Source: Gammaproteobacteria bacterium | GTDB lineage: Bacteria; Pseudomonadota; Gammaproteobacteria; Pseudomonadales; Azotimanducaceae | Direction of reading: 5' to 3' | NCBI GenBank assembly: GCA_028821035.1 | Contig: JAPPHP010000320.1 | Span: 1-7,464 of the forward strand | Length of the DNA stretch: 7,464 bases | Part shown: in pieces, positions 1 through 6,819 of the stretch | Layout of the letters: each line of letters opens with the position of its first letter | Position numbering within the stretch: the first letter of the stretch is position 1 | Notes under the pieces: model-generated | The model's input: only the letters and a program-made list of their open reading frames with translations | The model's database searches: none | What the model was told of the DNA's origin: nothing | Made by a program: the position numbers and the translations under genes

Positions 1-1
1 C

Positions 2-961
2 GCCCAGGCCGACGTCTCCTACGAGTTCGGCGGCGACGCCCCGGGGGCGGGGACCCTCGAGACCGAACTCACCACCGTCCATCCGTACGTTCAGTGGTCT
101 CCCCACCAGCGCGCGAGGTTGTGGGCGATTCTCGGTTTCGGAACCGGCGAGGCGCTCGCGGTGCGCGACGGGGAGGACGCCGGCCCGCCGGCGGACCTCT
201 CGATGAGCATGGGCGTGGCCGGGTTGCGTTTCGACCTCGGGAGCCCGCTTGGCGTGGACCTCGCGGTGCGGGGCGATGCCGGCTTCGCGGAACTCGAGAC
301 TGGCGACGGTCTGTCCGCCGTCGAGGACCTCTCGGTGGGCGTCCACCAGGTGCGGTTGGGGGTCGAAGGCTCGTGGCCGCTTCAACTCGGCGGGGGCACA
401 TTCGTCCCGTTCGTCGACATCGGCGGACGTTTCGACGGCGGAGACGGCCAGACCGGGGGCGCGCTGGAGGTCGCTGGCGGCGTGCGGTTCCGCAGTCCCA
501 ACGGCGGCGTGGAGCTGAAGGGCCGCACGGTCGCGATGCACGCCGTGGAGGGCTATTCGGAGAGCGGCCTGAGCGCCGCGATCGTGGTGGGCCCGAGTAC
601 GGACGGCCGCGGCTGGAGCCTGTCGCTCGCGCCGCGGTGGGGCGGCGCCGCGGACATGACGGACATGCTCTGGCGCAGGGACTACCGGCGCGGCATCGGC
701 GGTATGCGCCCCGGATGGGGGCTCGCGGGGCGGATCGGCTACGGGGCGGGGCTCCGGGAGCGACCAGGCCTGGTCACGTCGTTCGGCGAGTTCGATCTAT
801 CGGCCAGGGATCGTCGACGCGTCCGCCTGGGAGTGAGCTACCGCCTGCCGGGCACGTCCTGGCAGCCTCCCGTGTACCTGGAGCTGGCGGGTGAACGGGT
901 GGAGATCTACCCGGTGCAGACCGATCACCGCCTGGTGCTCACCGGCCGCGCGCACTTCTGA
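2..961 (+). CDS. C-terminal beta-barrel of an autotransporter-like outer-membrane protein (5' end outside window)
   Basis: The frame is open from the window edge and gives 319 residues before TGA, so this is only the 3' part of a probably much longer gene; the in-frame TTG at 119 is not a convincing start. The visible protein fits an autotransporter translocator: alternating hydrophobic/polar beta-strands with Gly-rich turns, an early TVHPYVQW segment followed by LWAILGFGTGE (residues ~26-50), a DGGDGQTGGALEVAGGVRF stretch (~145-163), GRGWSLSLAPRWGGA (~202-216) and a terminal Phe (RAHF). These motifs are familiar from the barrel ends of large secreted Ig-, cadherin- or calcium-repeat proteins of marine and soil Proteobacteria. 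Such barrels sit in the outer membrane and export or anchor an N-terminal passenger. The passenger, signal peptide and substrate cannot be seen, so the function of the whole protein is unknown. The gene ends 6 bp from the convergent valS stop. The barrel assignment is fairly secure; a non-autotransporter beta-barrel is the main alternative. Confidence 0.72.
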   Translation, partial: AQADVSYEFGGDAPGAGTLETELTTVHPYVQWSPHQRARLWAILGFGTGEALAVRDGEDAGPPADLSMSMGVAGLRFDLGSPLGVDLAVRGDAGFAELETGDGLSAVEDLSVGVHQVRLGVEGSWPLQLGGGTFVPFVDIGGRFDGGDGQTGGALEVAGGVRFRSPNGGVELKGRTVAMHAVEGYSESGLSAAIVVGPSTDGRGWSLSLAPRWGGAADMTDMLWRRDYRRGIGGMRPGWGLAGRIGYGAGLRERPGLVTSFGEFDLSARDRRRVRLGVSYRLPGTSWQPPVYLELAGERVEIYPVQTDHRLVLTGRAHF

Positions 962-967
962 GGAAGG

Positions 968-3745
968 CTACAGACCCTCCAGACGCGTGAACTGCGCTCG
1001 CAGCGTGTCGAGTCGCGTGGACAGGTCGGCCGCCTTGTTCCGCTCGGCGGCGACGATGGCCTCGGGCGCCTTGGTCAGGAAGTTCTCATTCCCGAGTTTC
1101 GCCTGTACGCGGTCGAATTCCCCGGAGCACCTGGCGATCTCCTTCGACAGACGCGTGCGCTCGCGGTCGACGTCGATCAGGCCCTCCAGGGGAACCAGCA
1201 CGTTTAGGTCCCCAACGACGTGGACCGCAGCCGGCGGCGCCTCCGCCCCCGCCTCGAGCCACTCGACCGCGTCGATGCCGGCCAGTCGGCAGAGCAGCGT
1301 CCGTGTCGCGTCCAGGCGGTCCCGGTCCACCTCGTCACCGCCCTGCAGCAGCACGTCGATGGCCTGGCGGGGCGGTACGCTCATCTCGCTGCGGATGGTG
1401 CGAACGCCGACCACCACGGCCTTCAGCCACTCGATCGCGGCGCTGGCCTCGGGATCGTCGTCGAAGTCCGCCGGCTCCGGAAACGGGGCCAGCATGATGG
1501 TTCCGGCTTCCCGGCCCGAGACGGCGGCCTGCTCCCGCCAGAGGGTGTCCGTGATGTACGGCATGATGGGGTGCGCGGCGCGGAGCACGGCGTCGAGCAC
1601 GTCGAGCAACGTGCGCCGGACGCCCCGGGCGCTGGCCGGGTCCGTGCCCTCGTCCCAAAGCACGGGTTTGGCCAGTTCGAGGTACCAATCGCAGTACTCG
1701 TGCCAGGCGAACTCGTAGACGGCGTTGGCGTAGAGATCGAAGCGGTACGTGTCCATTGCGCGGGTGACGGCTTCGAGCGTTTCCCGGACGCGGGAACGGA
1801 TCCACCGGTCCGCGGGCCCGAGCCGCACGGGCCCGTCGTCCGCCCCCGTGCCGCCGACGTTCATCAGCACGAACTTGGTCGCGTTCCACAGCTTGTTGCA
1901 GAAGTTGCGATAGCCCTCCACCCGGGAGAGGTCGAAGTTGACGTCGCGTCCGGGGGAGGCCATTGCGCAGTAGGTGAAGCGCAACGCGTCGACGCCGTAG
2001 GCGGGAATCCCGTCGCCGAAGTCGCGGCGCGTCGCCGCTTCGATACTCTCGGCCAGCTCCGGCCGCGGCAGGTCGGTGGTGCGCTTCGCCACCAGGTCCG
2101 ACAGCGCGATGCCATCGACGATGTCCAGGGGGTCGAGCCCGTTGCCGCGGGTCTTCGACATCTTGGCGCCCTCGGCGTCGCGGACGAGGCCGTGGATGTA
2201 GACGGTCCGGAACGGCACCTCGTCCATGAAGCGCAGCGTCATCATGATCATCCGGGCGACCCAGAAGAAGATGATGTCGTAGCCGGTGACGAGGACGTCC
2301 GTCGGATGGAACCGCTCGAGATCCGGCGTCCGGTCCGGCCAGCCGAGCGTCGCGAACGTCCAGAGGGCCGAGCTGAACCAGGTGTCGAGGACGTCCGGGT
2401 CCTGCGTGAGGGGGACGTCGTCGCCGAGACCGGCCCGGCGGCGGACCTCCGCCTCGTCGCGGCCGACATGGACGTTGCCGGCGTCGTCGTACCATGCCGG
2501 GATGCGGTGCCCGGACCACTGCTGGCGGCTGATGCACCAGTCCCTCACGTCCCGCATCCAGGCGAAGTAGACGTTCTCGAACTGTCTCGGCACGAAGCGG
2601 ATGCGTCCGTCCTCGACCGCCGCGATGGCGGGCGCGGCCAGGGGCGCGATGTCGACCCACCACTGGTCCGTCAACCAGGGTTCGAGGATCGCGTTGGACC
2701 GGTCGCCGCGGGGCACCGCGTGGCGGTGGGGTTCGACGGACTCGAGCAGGCCAAGGTCGGCGAGGTCCTCGACGACGGCGTCGCGCGCCACGAACCGTTC
2801 CAGGCCCCGGTAGGCTTCCGGGGCCTCGTCGTTGACCGTCGCGTCGGCGGCGAAGACGTTCACCAGCGGCAGTCCGTGCCGCTGACCGACCTCGTAGTCG
2901 TTGAAGTCGTGCGCCGGGGTGATCTTGAGGCAGCCCGTGCCGAACTCGGGGTCGACGTGCTCATCGGCCACGATGGGCAGTTCGCGCCCGACCAGCGGCA
3001 GGCGCGCGCTGGCGCCGACGAGGTCCCGGTAGCGTTCGTCCTCCGGGTGCACGGCCACCGCGGTGTCGCCGAGCAGGGTCTCCGGGCGGGTGGTGGCGAC
3101 CACGAGATGGTCGGCGCCGGCGGCGGTTTTCCTGCCCCCGAGCAGCGGATAGCGGATATGCCAGAGGTGGCCGTCCTCCTCGGCGTTCTCGACCTCGAGG
3201 TCCGAGACGGCGGTACCGAGCACCGGGTCCCAGTTCACCAGGCGCTCTTTCTTGTAGATGAGGCCGTCGTCGAACAGGCGTACGAAGACCTCGCGGACGG
3301 CCTTCTGGAAGCCGTCGTCCATGGTGAACCGGTAGCGGTCCCAGTCGACGGACGCGCCCAGGCGGCGCATCTGGTTCGCGATCTGCCCGTCGTGCCGGTC
3401 GTACCACTCCCACACCCGGGCGACGAACGCGTCGCGGCCGATCTCTTCGGGGCGTACGCCCTCCGCGGCAAGCTGCCGCTCGACCAGCATCTGCGTCGCG
3501 ATCGCGGCGTGGTCCGTCCCCATCTGCCACAGCGCGCCGCGCCCGCGCATGCGGTGGTAGCGGATGAGCGCGTCCATCAGGGTCTGCTGGAACCCGTGTC
3601 CGTTGTGCAGGCGCCCGGTGACGTTGGGCGGCGGGATCGCGATGCAGTACGGATCGCCCCCTGGCGCCGGCGCGAACGAGCCCTCGGCCTCCCACTGGGT
3701 GTAGAGGGGCTGCTCGATAGCTCGTGGGTCGAAGTGGCTGTCCAT
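968..3745 (-). CDS. valS: Valyl-tRNA synthetase (ValRS)
   Basis: Class Ia cytoplasmic enzyme that activates valine with ATP and charges tRNA-Val. Residue numbers count from the ATG. The HIGH signature is HNGH (47-50) within PPNVTGRLHNGH, followed by GTDHAAIATQ (~76-85). The CP1 editing domain that hydrolyses Thr-tRNA-Val is marked by TTRPETLLGDTAVAVHPED (~218-236) and GTGCLKITPAHDFND (~269-283). Further on come LEPWLTDQWWV (~354-364), LDTWFSSALWTF, and the ATP-binding KMSKS loop, here KMSKT (528-532). The segment GYRNFCNKLWNA opens the anticodon-binding half, and the last ~70 residues form the charged coiled coil typical of ValRS. At 925 residues it is close to the E. coli enzyme (951) and appears complete. 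An in-frame TTG two codons upstream (3751) is possible; I prefer the ATG at 3745. Neither has a recognisable Shine-Dalgarno sequence. It is the last gene of the pepA-holC-valS run and has a 37-bp gap after holC. Confidence 0.97.
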   Translation of the reverse strand: MDSHFDPRAIEQPLYTQWEAEGSFAPAPGGDPYCIAIPPPNVTGRLHNGHGFQQTLMDALIRYHRMRGRGALWQMGTDHAAIATQMLVERQLAAEGVRPEEIGRDAFVARVWEWYDRHDGQIANQMRRLGASVDWDRYRFTMDDGFQKAVREVFVRLFDDGLIYKKERLVNWDPVLGTAVSDLEVENAEEDGHLWHIRYPLLGGRKTAAGADHLVVATTRPETLLGDTAVAVHPEDERYRDLVGASARLPLVGRELPIVADEHVDPEFGTGCLKITPAHDFNDYEVGQRHGLPLVNVFAADATVNDEAPEAYRGLERFVARDAVVEDLADLGLLESVEPHRHAVPRGDRSNAILEPWLTDQWWVDIAPLAAPAIAAVEDGRIRFVPRQFENVYFAWMRDVRDWCISRQQWSGHRIPAWYDDAGNVHVGRDEAEVRRRAGLGDDVPLTQDPDVLDTWFSSALWTFATLGWPDRTPDLERFHPTDVLVTGYDIIFFWVARMIMMTLRFMDEVPFRTVYIHGLVRDAEGAKMSKTRGNGLDPLDIVDGIALSDLVAKRTTDLPRPELAESIEAATRRDFGDGIPAYGVDALRFTYCAMASPGRDVNFDLSRVEGYRNFCNKLWNATKFVLMNVGGTGADDGPVRLGPADRWIRSRVRETLEAVTRAMDTYRFDLYANAVYEFAWHEYCDWYLELAKPVLWDEGTDPASARGVRRTLLDVLDAVLRAAHPIMPYITDTLWREQAAVSGREAGTIMLAPFPEPADFDDDPEASAAIEWLKAVVVGVRTIRSEMSVPPRQAIDVLLQGGDEVDRDRLDATRTLLCRLAGIDAVEWLEAGAEAPPAAVHVVGDLNVLVPLEGLIDVDRERTRLSKEIARCSGEFDRVQAKLGNENFLTKAPEAIVAAERNKAADLSTRLDTLRAQFTRLEGL

Positions 3746-3782
3746 CCGCAAAGTGGGGGCGGCGCGCGCGGGCCCGTCCCGG

Positions 3783-4235
3783 CTAACGCGCCTCCCAGTC
3801 GTCGAGGTCGTGATGGAACAGAGGATAACCGCGCTCGCGGTAGTGCCGGTACCGGGCCCGGCCAGCCGCGCGTTCGGGCTCGGTGATCACCTCGGCGACG
3901 CGCTCGAAGCGGGCGAAGAACGCGGGCACGTCGTCCGCGAGGTTGACCAGTACCTGATCGGGACCCGGCACGGGTTCCGCATGGCCGATGCGGATGGGGG
4001 CATCGGTGTCCGGGGCCCCGGCGTCATCCGCTCCCTCCGCGACGGCGTGGGGCACGAACCGGTCCTCGGGGTACGACCACATCAGGTCGTCCAGCATCCC
4101 TGCCGCCTCGGCCGAGGCCGTCCTGACGTGGACCTGCTGGCCGGTGTGTATGGCCCGCAGGGCGAGCCGGCAGGCGAAGCGGTACTTGGCGTCGACGTCG
4201 ACGTCCGGGAGCACGTAGAAGTCCACGCGCGTCAC
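3783..4235 (-). CDS. holC: DNA polymerase III subunit chi
   Basis: Chi is a clamp-loader accessory protein. In E. coli it pairs with psi (HolD) and binds the C-terminal tail of SSB, tying the replisome to single-stranded DNA. The 150 residues (E. coli 147) show the family pattern: an N-terminal strand VDFYVLP (4-10), a helix ending in a basic/Gly turn and the strand QQVHVRTAS (~33-41), the hallmark LMWSYPEDRFVPH (51-63), a strand DQVLVNLA (93-100), and a C-terminal helix RARYRHYRERGYPL (~126-139). A short acidic, Ala/Asp-rich loop (~66-79) replaces the Gly-rich E. coli loop. The start is GTG at 4235, overlapping the pepA stop in the 4-bp string GTGA; with no Shine-Dalgarno present, translation is probably coupled to pepA. 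The frame stays open far upstream through pepA, but the family's N-terminus begins at this GTG, so upstream starts were rejected. Position between pepA and valS matches E. coli. Confidence 0.92.
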   Translation of the reverse strand: MTRVDFYVLPDVDVDAKYRFACRLALRAIHTGQQVHVRTASAEAAGMLDDLMWSYPEDRFVPHAVAEGADDAGAPDTDAPIRIGHAEPVPGPDQVLVNLADDVPAFFARFERVAEVITEPERAAGRARYRHYRERGYPLFHHDLDDWEAR

Positions 4236-5719
4236 GGGGCGGAGGCAGCCTTGCCAGCTTCTTCCGCGCGGTCGAGCAGGTACTGGAAAAGCAGCGGAAC
4301 GGGTCGGCCGGTCGCGCCCTTGCGGGCGCCGGAGCGCCACGCCGTACCGGCAACGTCGAGGTGCGCCCAGCACAGGCCGTCCGCGAAACGGGACAGGAAG
4401 CAGGCGGCCGTGATCGATCCGGCGGGCCGGCCGCCGATGTTGGCCATGTCGGCGAAGTTGCTCTTCAGTTGCTCCTGGTAGTCGTCCCACAGCGGCATGG
4501 GCCAGGCACGGTCCGACGTCACGCGGCCGGCGGCGGCCAGTTGGCGTCCGAGGTCCTCGTCGTTGGCGTAGAGCGCGCTCGCGTGGGCCCCGAGTGCGAT
4601 GACGCACGCTCCCGTCAGCGTCGCGACGTCCACCACGGCACAGGGTTCGTAGCGCCGGGCGAAGGTAAGCGCGTCGCAGAGCAGCAGCCGGCCTTCCGCG
4701 TCGGTGTTGAGGATCTCGACGGTCTGCCCCGACATCGTGGAGACGATGTCCCCGGGCCGCGAGGCCTTGCCGCTCGGCATGTTCTCCGCGGCGGCGAGGA
4801 TCGCGACGACGTTGATGGGGAGGTTCGCGAGGGCGGCGGCGCGCAGTGCGCCGGCGACGCTCGCGGCGCCGCACATGTCGAACTTCATCTCGTCCATGGC
4901 GGCGCCCGGTTTCAGGCTGATGCCGCCGGTGTCGAAGGTGACGCCCTTGCCGACCAGAACGAACGGCGCGTCGCTTTCGGAGCCGCCCTGGTAGCGCGCG
5001 GCGATCAGCTTCGCCGGGATGTCGCTGCCCCGCGTGACGGACAGGAAGGCGCCCATGCCGAGCTCGGCCATCTGCGCTTCCTCGAGGACTTCCACGGACA
5101 CGTTGTCGAGTCGGGCCAGTTCGCTGACCGCATCCGCTAGGTACTGCGGTGTGCAGACGTTGGCCGGCGCGTTGGCGAGGTCGCGCGCGAGGCTCAGGCC
5201 GGCGTCGAGGGCACTGCCGTCGCGCACCGCGCGGCGGACGGCGGTCCGCGTGCCGGGTTCCGCCAGCACGGCTACGCGGGCGATGCCGCGGTCCGGGCTC
5301 GGCTTGCTCTTGTGCTCGTCGTAGCGATAGAGCGCTGCGGACAGCGCGCCCAGCGCGTGGCGCGTCTTCCAGTGGGCGTCGGCGGGGACGCCGGGCTCGG
5401 GCTCGGGCGCCGGCATTTCGTTCAGGCACCAGACGGCGTCCCTGACGGCCAGGCCCTTGACCGCGGCCACGGCCTCGTCGATTCGCTTGCGATACTTGCC
5501 GGGGTCGTCGCCGATCCCGTCCGCCGGAACGGCTACGAGGTTCCGGACGTCGGTCGGAATCGGAATCACGGCGACGCGCTTCGGATTCTGCTCGAGCGCG
5601 TGCGCCACGAACTCGCCGACGCCGAGTTCCTCGCCAACCTGCGCTGCCCGTTCCCGCGTCGCGACCAGGCAACCGGTACGCATGCGGGCCGGATTTCCGG
5701 TTCTCGTCGTGTACTTCAT
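4232..5719 (-). CDS. pepA: Cytosol (leucyl) aminopeptidase PepA, M17 family
   Basis: A cytoplasmic, normally hexameric di-metal aminopeptidase that removes N-terminal residues from peptides. Of 495 residues (E. coli 503), the C-terminal catalytic domain (~250-495) is strongly conserved. It contains VGKG (Lys258), TFDTGG (Asp263), Lys270, the MKFDMCG Asp281, and the family signature NTDAEGRL (337-344) with Asp340, Glu342 and Arg344. By alignment from memory these match E. coli Lys270, Asp275, Lys282, Asp293, Asp352, Glu354 and Arg356, each shifted by 12, so both metal sites and catalytic residues are intact. ESNFADMANIGGRP-like and HLDVAGTAW segments follow. The N-terminal domain is shorter and diverged. 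In E. coli PepA also binds DNA (carAB control, XerCD cer recombination); whether this one does cannot be told. ATG at 5719 gives the MKYTTRTGNP start expected of the family and leaves 35 bp to the divergent lptF. First gene of the pepA-holC-valS unit. Confidence 0.96.
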   Translation of the reverse strand: MKYTTRTGNPARMRTGCLVATRERAAQVGEELGVGEFVAHALEQNPKRVAVIPIPTDVRNLVAVPADGIGDDPGKYRKRIDEAVAAVKGLAVRDAVWCLNEMPAPEPEPGVPADAHWKTRHALGALSAALYRYDEHKSKPSPDRGIARVAVLAEPGTRTAVRRAVRDGSALDAGLSLARDLANAPANVCTPQYLADAVSELARLDNVSVEVLEEAQMAELGMGAFLSVTRGSDIPAKLIAARYQGGSESDAPFVLVGKGVTFDTGGISLKPGAAMDEMKFDMCGAASVAGALRAAALANLPINVVAILAAAENMPSGKASRPGDIVSTMSGQTVEILNTDAEGRLLLCDALTFARRYEPCAVVDVATLTGACVIALGAHASALYANDEDLGRQLAAAGRVTSDRAWPMPLWDDYQEQLKSNFADMANIGGRPAGSITAACFLSRFADGLCWAHLDVAGTAWRSGARKGATGRPVPLLFQYLLDRAEEAGKAASAP

Positions 5720-5754
5720 AATTGGTGCGCGGCGAGTGTATCCGATAGGCAGAC
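5720..5754. promoter_or_regulatory. Divergent lptF / pepA intergenic region
   Basis: Only 35 bp separate the pepA and lptF start codons, yet both transcription units should start here, so promoter parts must extend into the coding ends. On the plus strand, CATAAT at 5717-5722 matches five of six bases of the sigma-70 -10 consensus and would place transcription start near 5729, about 26 nt before lptF. Its -35 at 17-bp spacing (TTTCCG, 5694-5699) is poor. AGG at 5747-5749 could be a weak ribosome-binding site for lptF. No convincing promoter was found for pepA: TACACT (minus strand, 5740-5735) would leave an 8-nt leader and has no -35. The AT-rich patch in very GC-rich surroundings is the main support. 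Confidence 0.35.
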
Positions 5755-6819
5755 ATGGTCGTAGCGTTCCGATACGTGGGCCGGGAACTCGTCCTCGTGT
5801 TCGCGGTGACGTTCGCGACCCTGCTGGTGGTGGCGCTCGGCGGGCGTTTCATCGGCTACCTGCAGGACGCGGCCCTCGGCCGGTACTCGGCGGACGCGCT
5901 GCTGACGCTGATCGCGCTGCGGCTGCCCGAGTTCGTGCAGATGACCGTGCCGTTCGCGTTCTTCGTGGCGGTACTGCTCACGTGGGGGCGGCTGCACGCG
6001 GAGCGGGAGTTCGCCGTGCTCTTGGGCGGCGGGGCGCGTCCGCGCCGCATGCTGGGTTGGCTCGGCGCCATTGTCCTGCCGGTCGGAGCCGTCGTGGGAT
6101 ACCTGTCCCTCGCGGTCACGCCGGGTGCGGCGAAGGCGTTCTCGGACCTGGCCACCGCGCAGCGCGTGTCGAGCGAGTTCGAGGCCATCACGCCAGGGAC
6201 GTTCCATGACTTCGACCGGGCGCGCCGCGTCACCTATGCGCGGGAAGTGAGCGCCGACCGCCAGCGCCTGGTGGACGTGTTCACCGACGAGCGTCGGGGC
6301 GGCGGCGTGCACGTCGCGGTGTGGGCCGAGGCCGGCAGCCACTATGTCGCGGCGGACACCGGCAGCCGTTTCCTGGTGCTCGAGAACGGCACCCGCTACG
6401 AGGGCGCGCCGGGTCTCGGAGGTTTTCGGATCGTGGCGTTCGACCGTTTGGGCCAGCGGGTGGAACGGAGCCCCATCACCCGGACGCGCATCGACCCGCG
6501 TACGCTCCCGACCGCCGAGCTCCCCGGGGGCGACCCGGAACAGGTGGCCGAACTCCATTGGCGCGTGGCGCTGCCGCTCGTCACCGTCATCGGCGCGTTC
6601 TGCGCGTTCGGGATGGCCCGCGTGCGGCCACGGGCGGGCCGGTTCGCAAGGATCGTCCCGGGGGTCGTGCTGTTCGCCGCGTACTACCTCGGGTGCGTCG
6701 CGCTCCAGAGCGCCATCGCCGACGGACTGGTGCCGCCTCCCGTAGGGCTCTGGCCCATGCACGTGCTCATGGTGCTGACGGCGGTTCTCCTCGTCCGGCG
6801 CGCGTACCGCCCGCTGTGA
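5755..6819 (+). CDS. lptF: LPS export ABC transporter permease LptF
   Basis: Inner-membrane subunit of LptB2FG, which uses ATP hydrolysis by LptB to lift LPS from the inner membrane onto the LptC-A-D bridge. The 354 residues (E. coli 366) have the YjgP/YjgQ architecture: three N-terminal membrane helices (~12-34, 60-78, 99-121), a periplasmic beta-jellyroll (~125-265), and three C-terminal helices (~270-288, 300-320, 330-348). Recognisable stretches are RYVGREL at the N-terminus, LPEFVQMTVP (57-66), GRLHAEREFAVL (78-89) in the cytoplasmic coupling helix, where Glu85 aligns with E. coli Glu84 that contacts LptB, GTRYEG (212-217), FRIVAFD (224-230), and AELHWRVALP (265-274) opening the fourth helix. 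The coupling helix continues as LLGGGARPRR, where E. coli has MHACGLSKA. ATG at 5755 gives the usual short N-terminus before the first helix. Its stop overlaps the lptG start, so the two are co-translated. No LptB or LptC gene is visible. Confidence 0.95.
   Translation: MVVAFRYVGRELVLVFAVTFATLLVVALGGRFIGYLQDAALGRYSADALLTLIALRLPEFVQMTVPFAFFVAVLLTWGRLHAEREFAVLLGGGARPRRMLGWLGAIVLPVGAVVGYLSLAVTPGAAKAFSDLATAQRVSSEFEAITPGTFHDFDRARRVTYAREVSADRQRLVDVFTDERRGGGVHVAVWAEAGSHYVAADTGSRFLVLENGTRYEGAPGLGGFRIVAFDRLGQRVERSPITRTRIDPRTLPTAELPGGDPEQVAELHWRVALPLVTVIGAFCAFGMARVRPRAGRFARIVPGVVLFAAYYLGCVALQSAIADGLVPPPVGLWPMHVLMVLTAVLLVRRAYRPL

Noticed and set aside
94..894. Alternative-frame 266-codon open frame overlapping the barrel gene
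   Set aside because: Extremely Arg/Gly-rich without domain character, whereas the other frame shows beta-barrel periodicity and a terminal Phe.
962..967. Possible bidirectional terminator between the barrel gene and valS
   Set aside because: The gap is only 6 bp and I saw no hairpin with a T-tract around it.
3746..3782. GC-rich palindromic stretch (GGGCCC and alternating GC) between holC and valS as a possible terminator or attenuator
   Set aside because: Any stem is short and imperfect with no T-tract after it, and a terminator inside this operon is unlikely. No T-box-like leader fits in 37 bp.
1220..3886. An 888-codon open frame on the plus strand opposite valS
   Set aside because: Its composition is the Arg/Val/Asp/Gly-rich shadow expected opposite a GC-rich gene, it shows no recognisable domain, and valS on the other strand is unmistakable.
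4189..4206. Small GACGTC-type tandem repeat
   Set aside because: It encodes the Asp-Val-Asp-Val-Asp run near the HolC N-terminus and is too short to be a meaningful repeat.
4361..5764. Plus-strand open frames opposite pepA (4361-5140, 5312-5764)
   Set aside because: Antisense shadows of a highly conserved gene, with no family resemblance.
4236..5852. Upstream extension of the holC frame, open through all of pepA and into lptF (minus strand)
   Set aside because: The extension is low-complexity Arg/Pro/Gly-rich and covers pepA in another frame; HolC homology begins at the GTG at 4235. A fusion or programmed frameshift is not supported.
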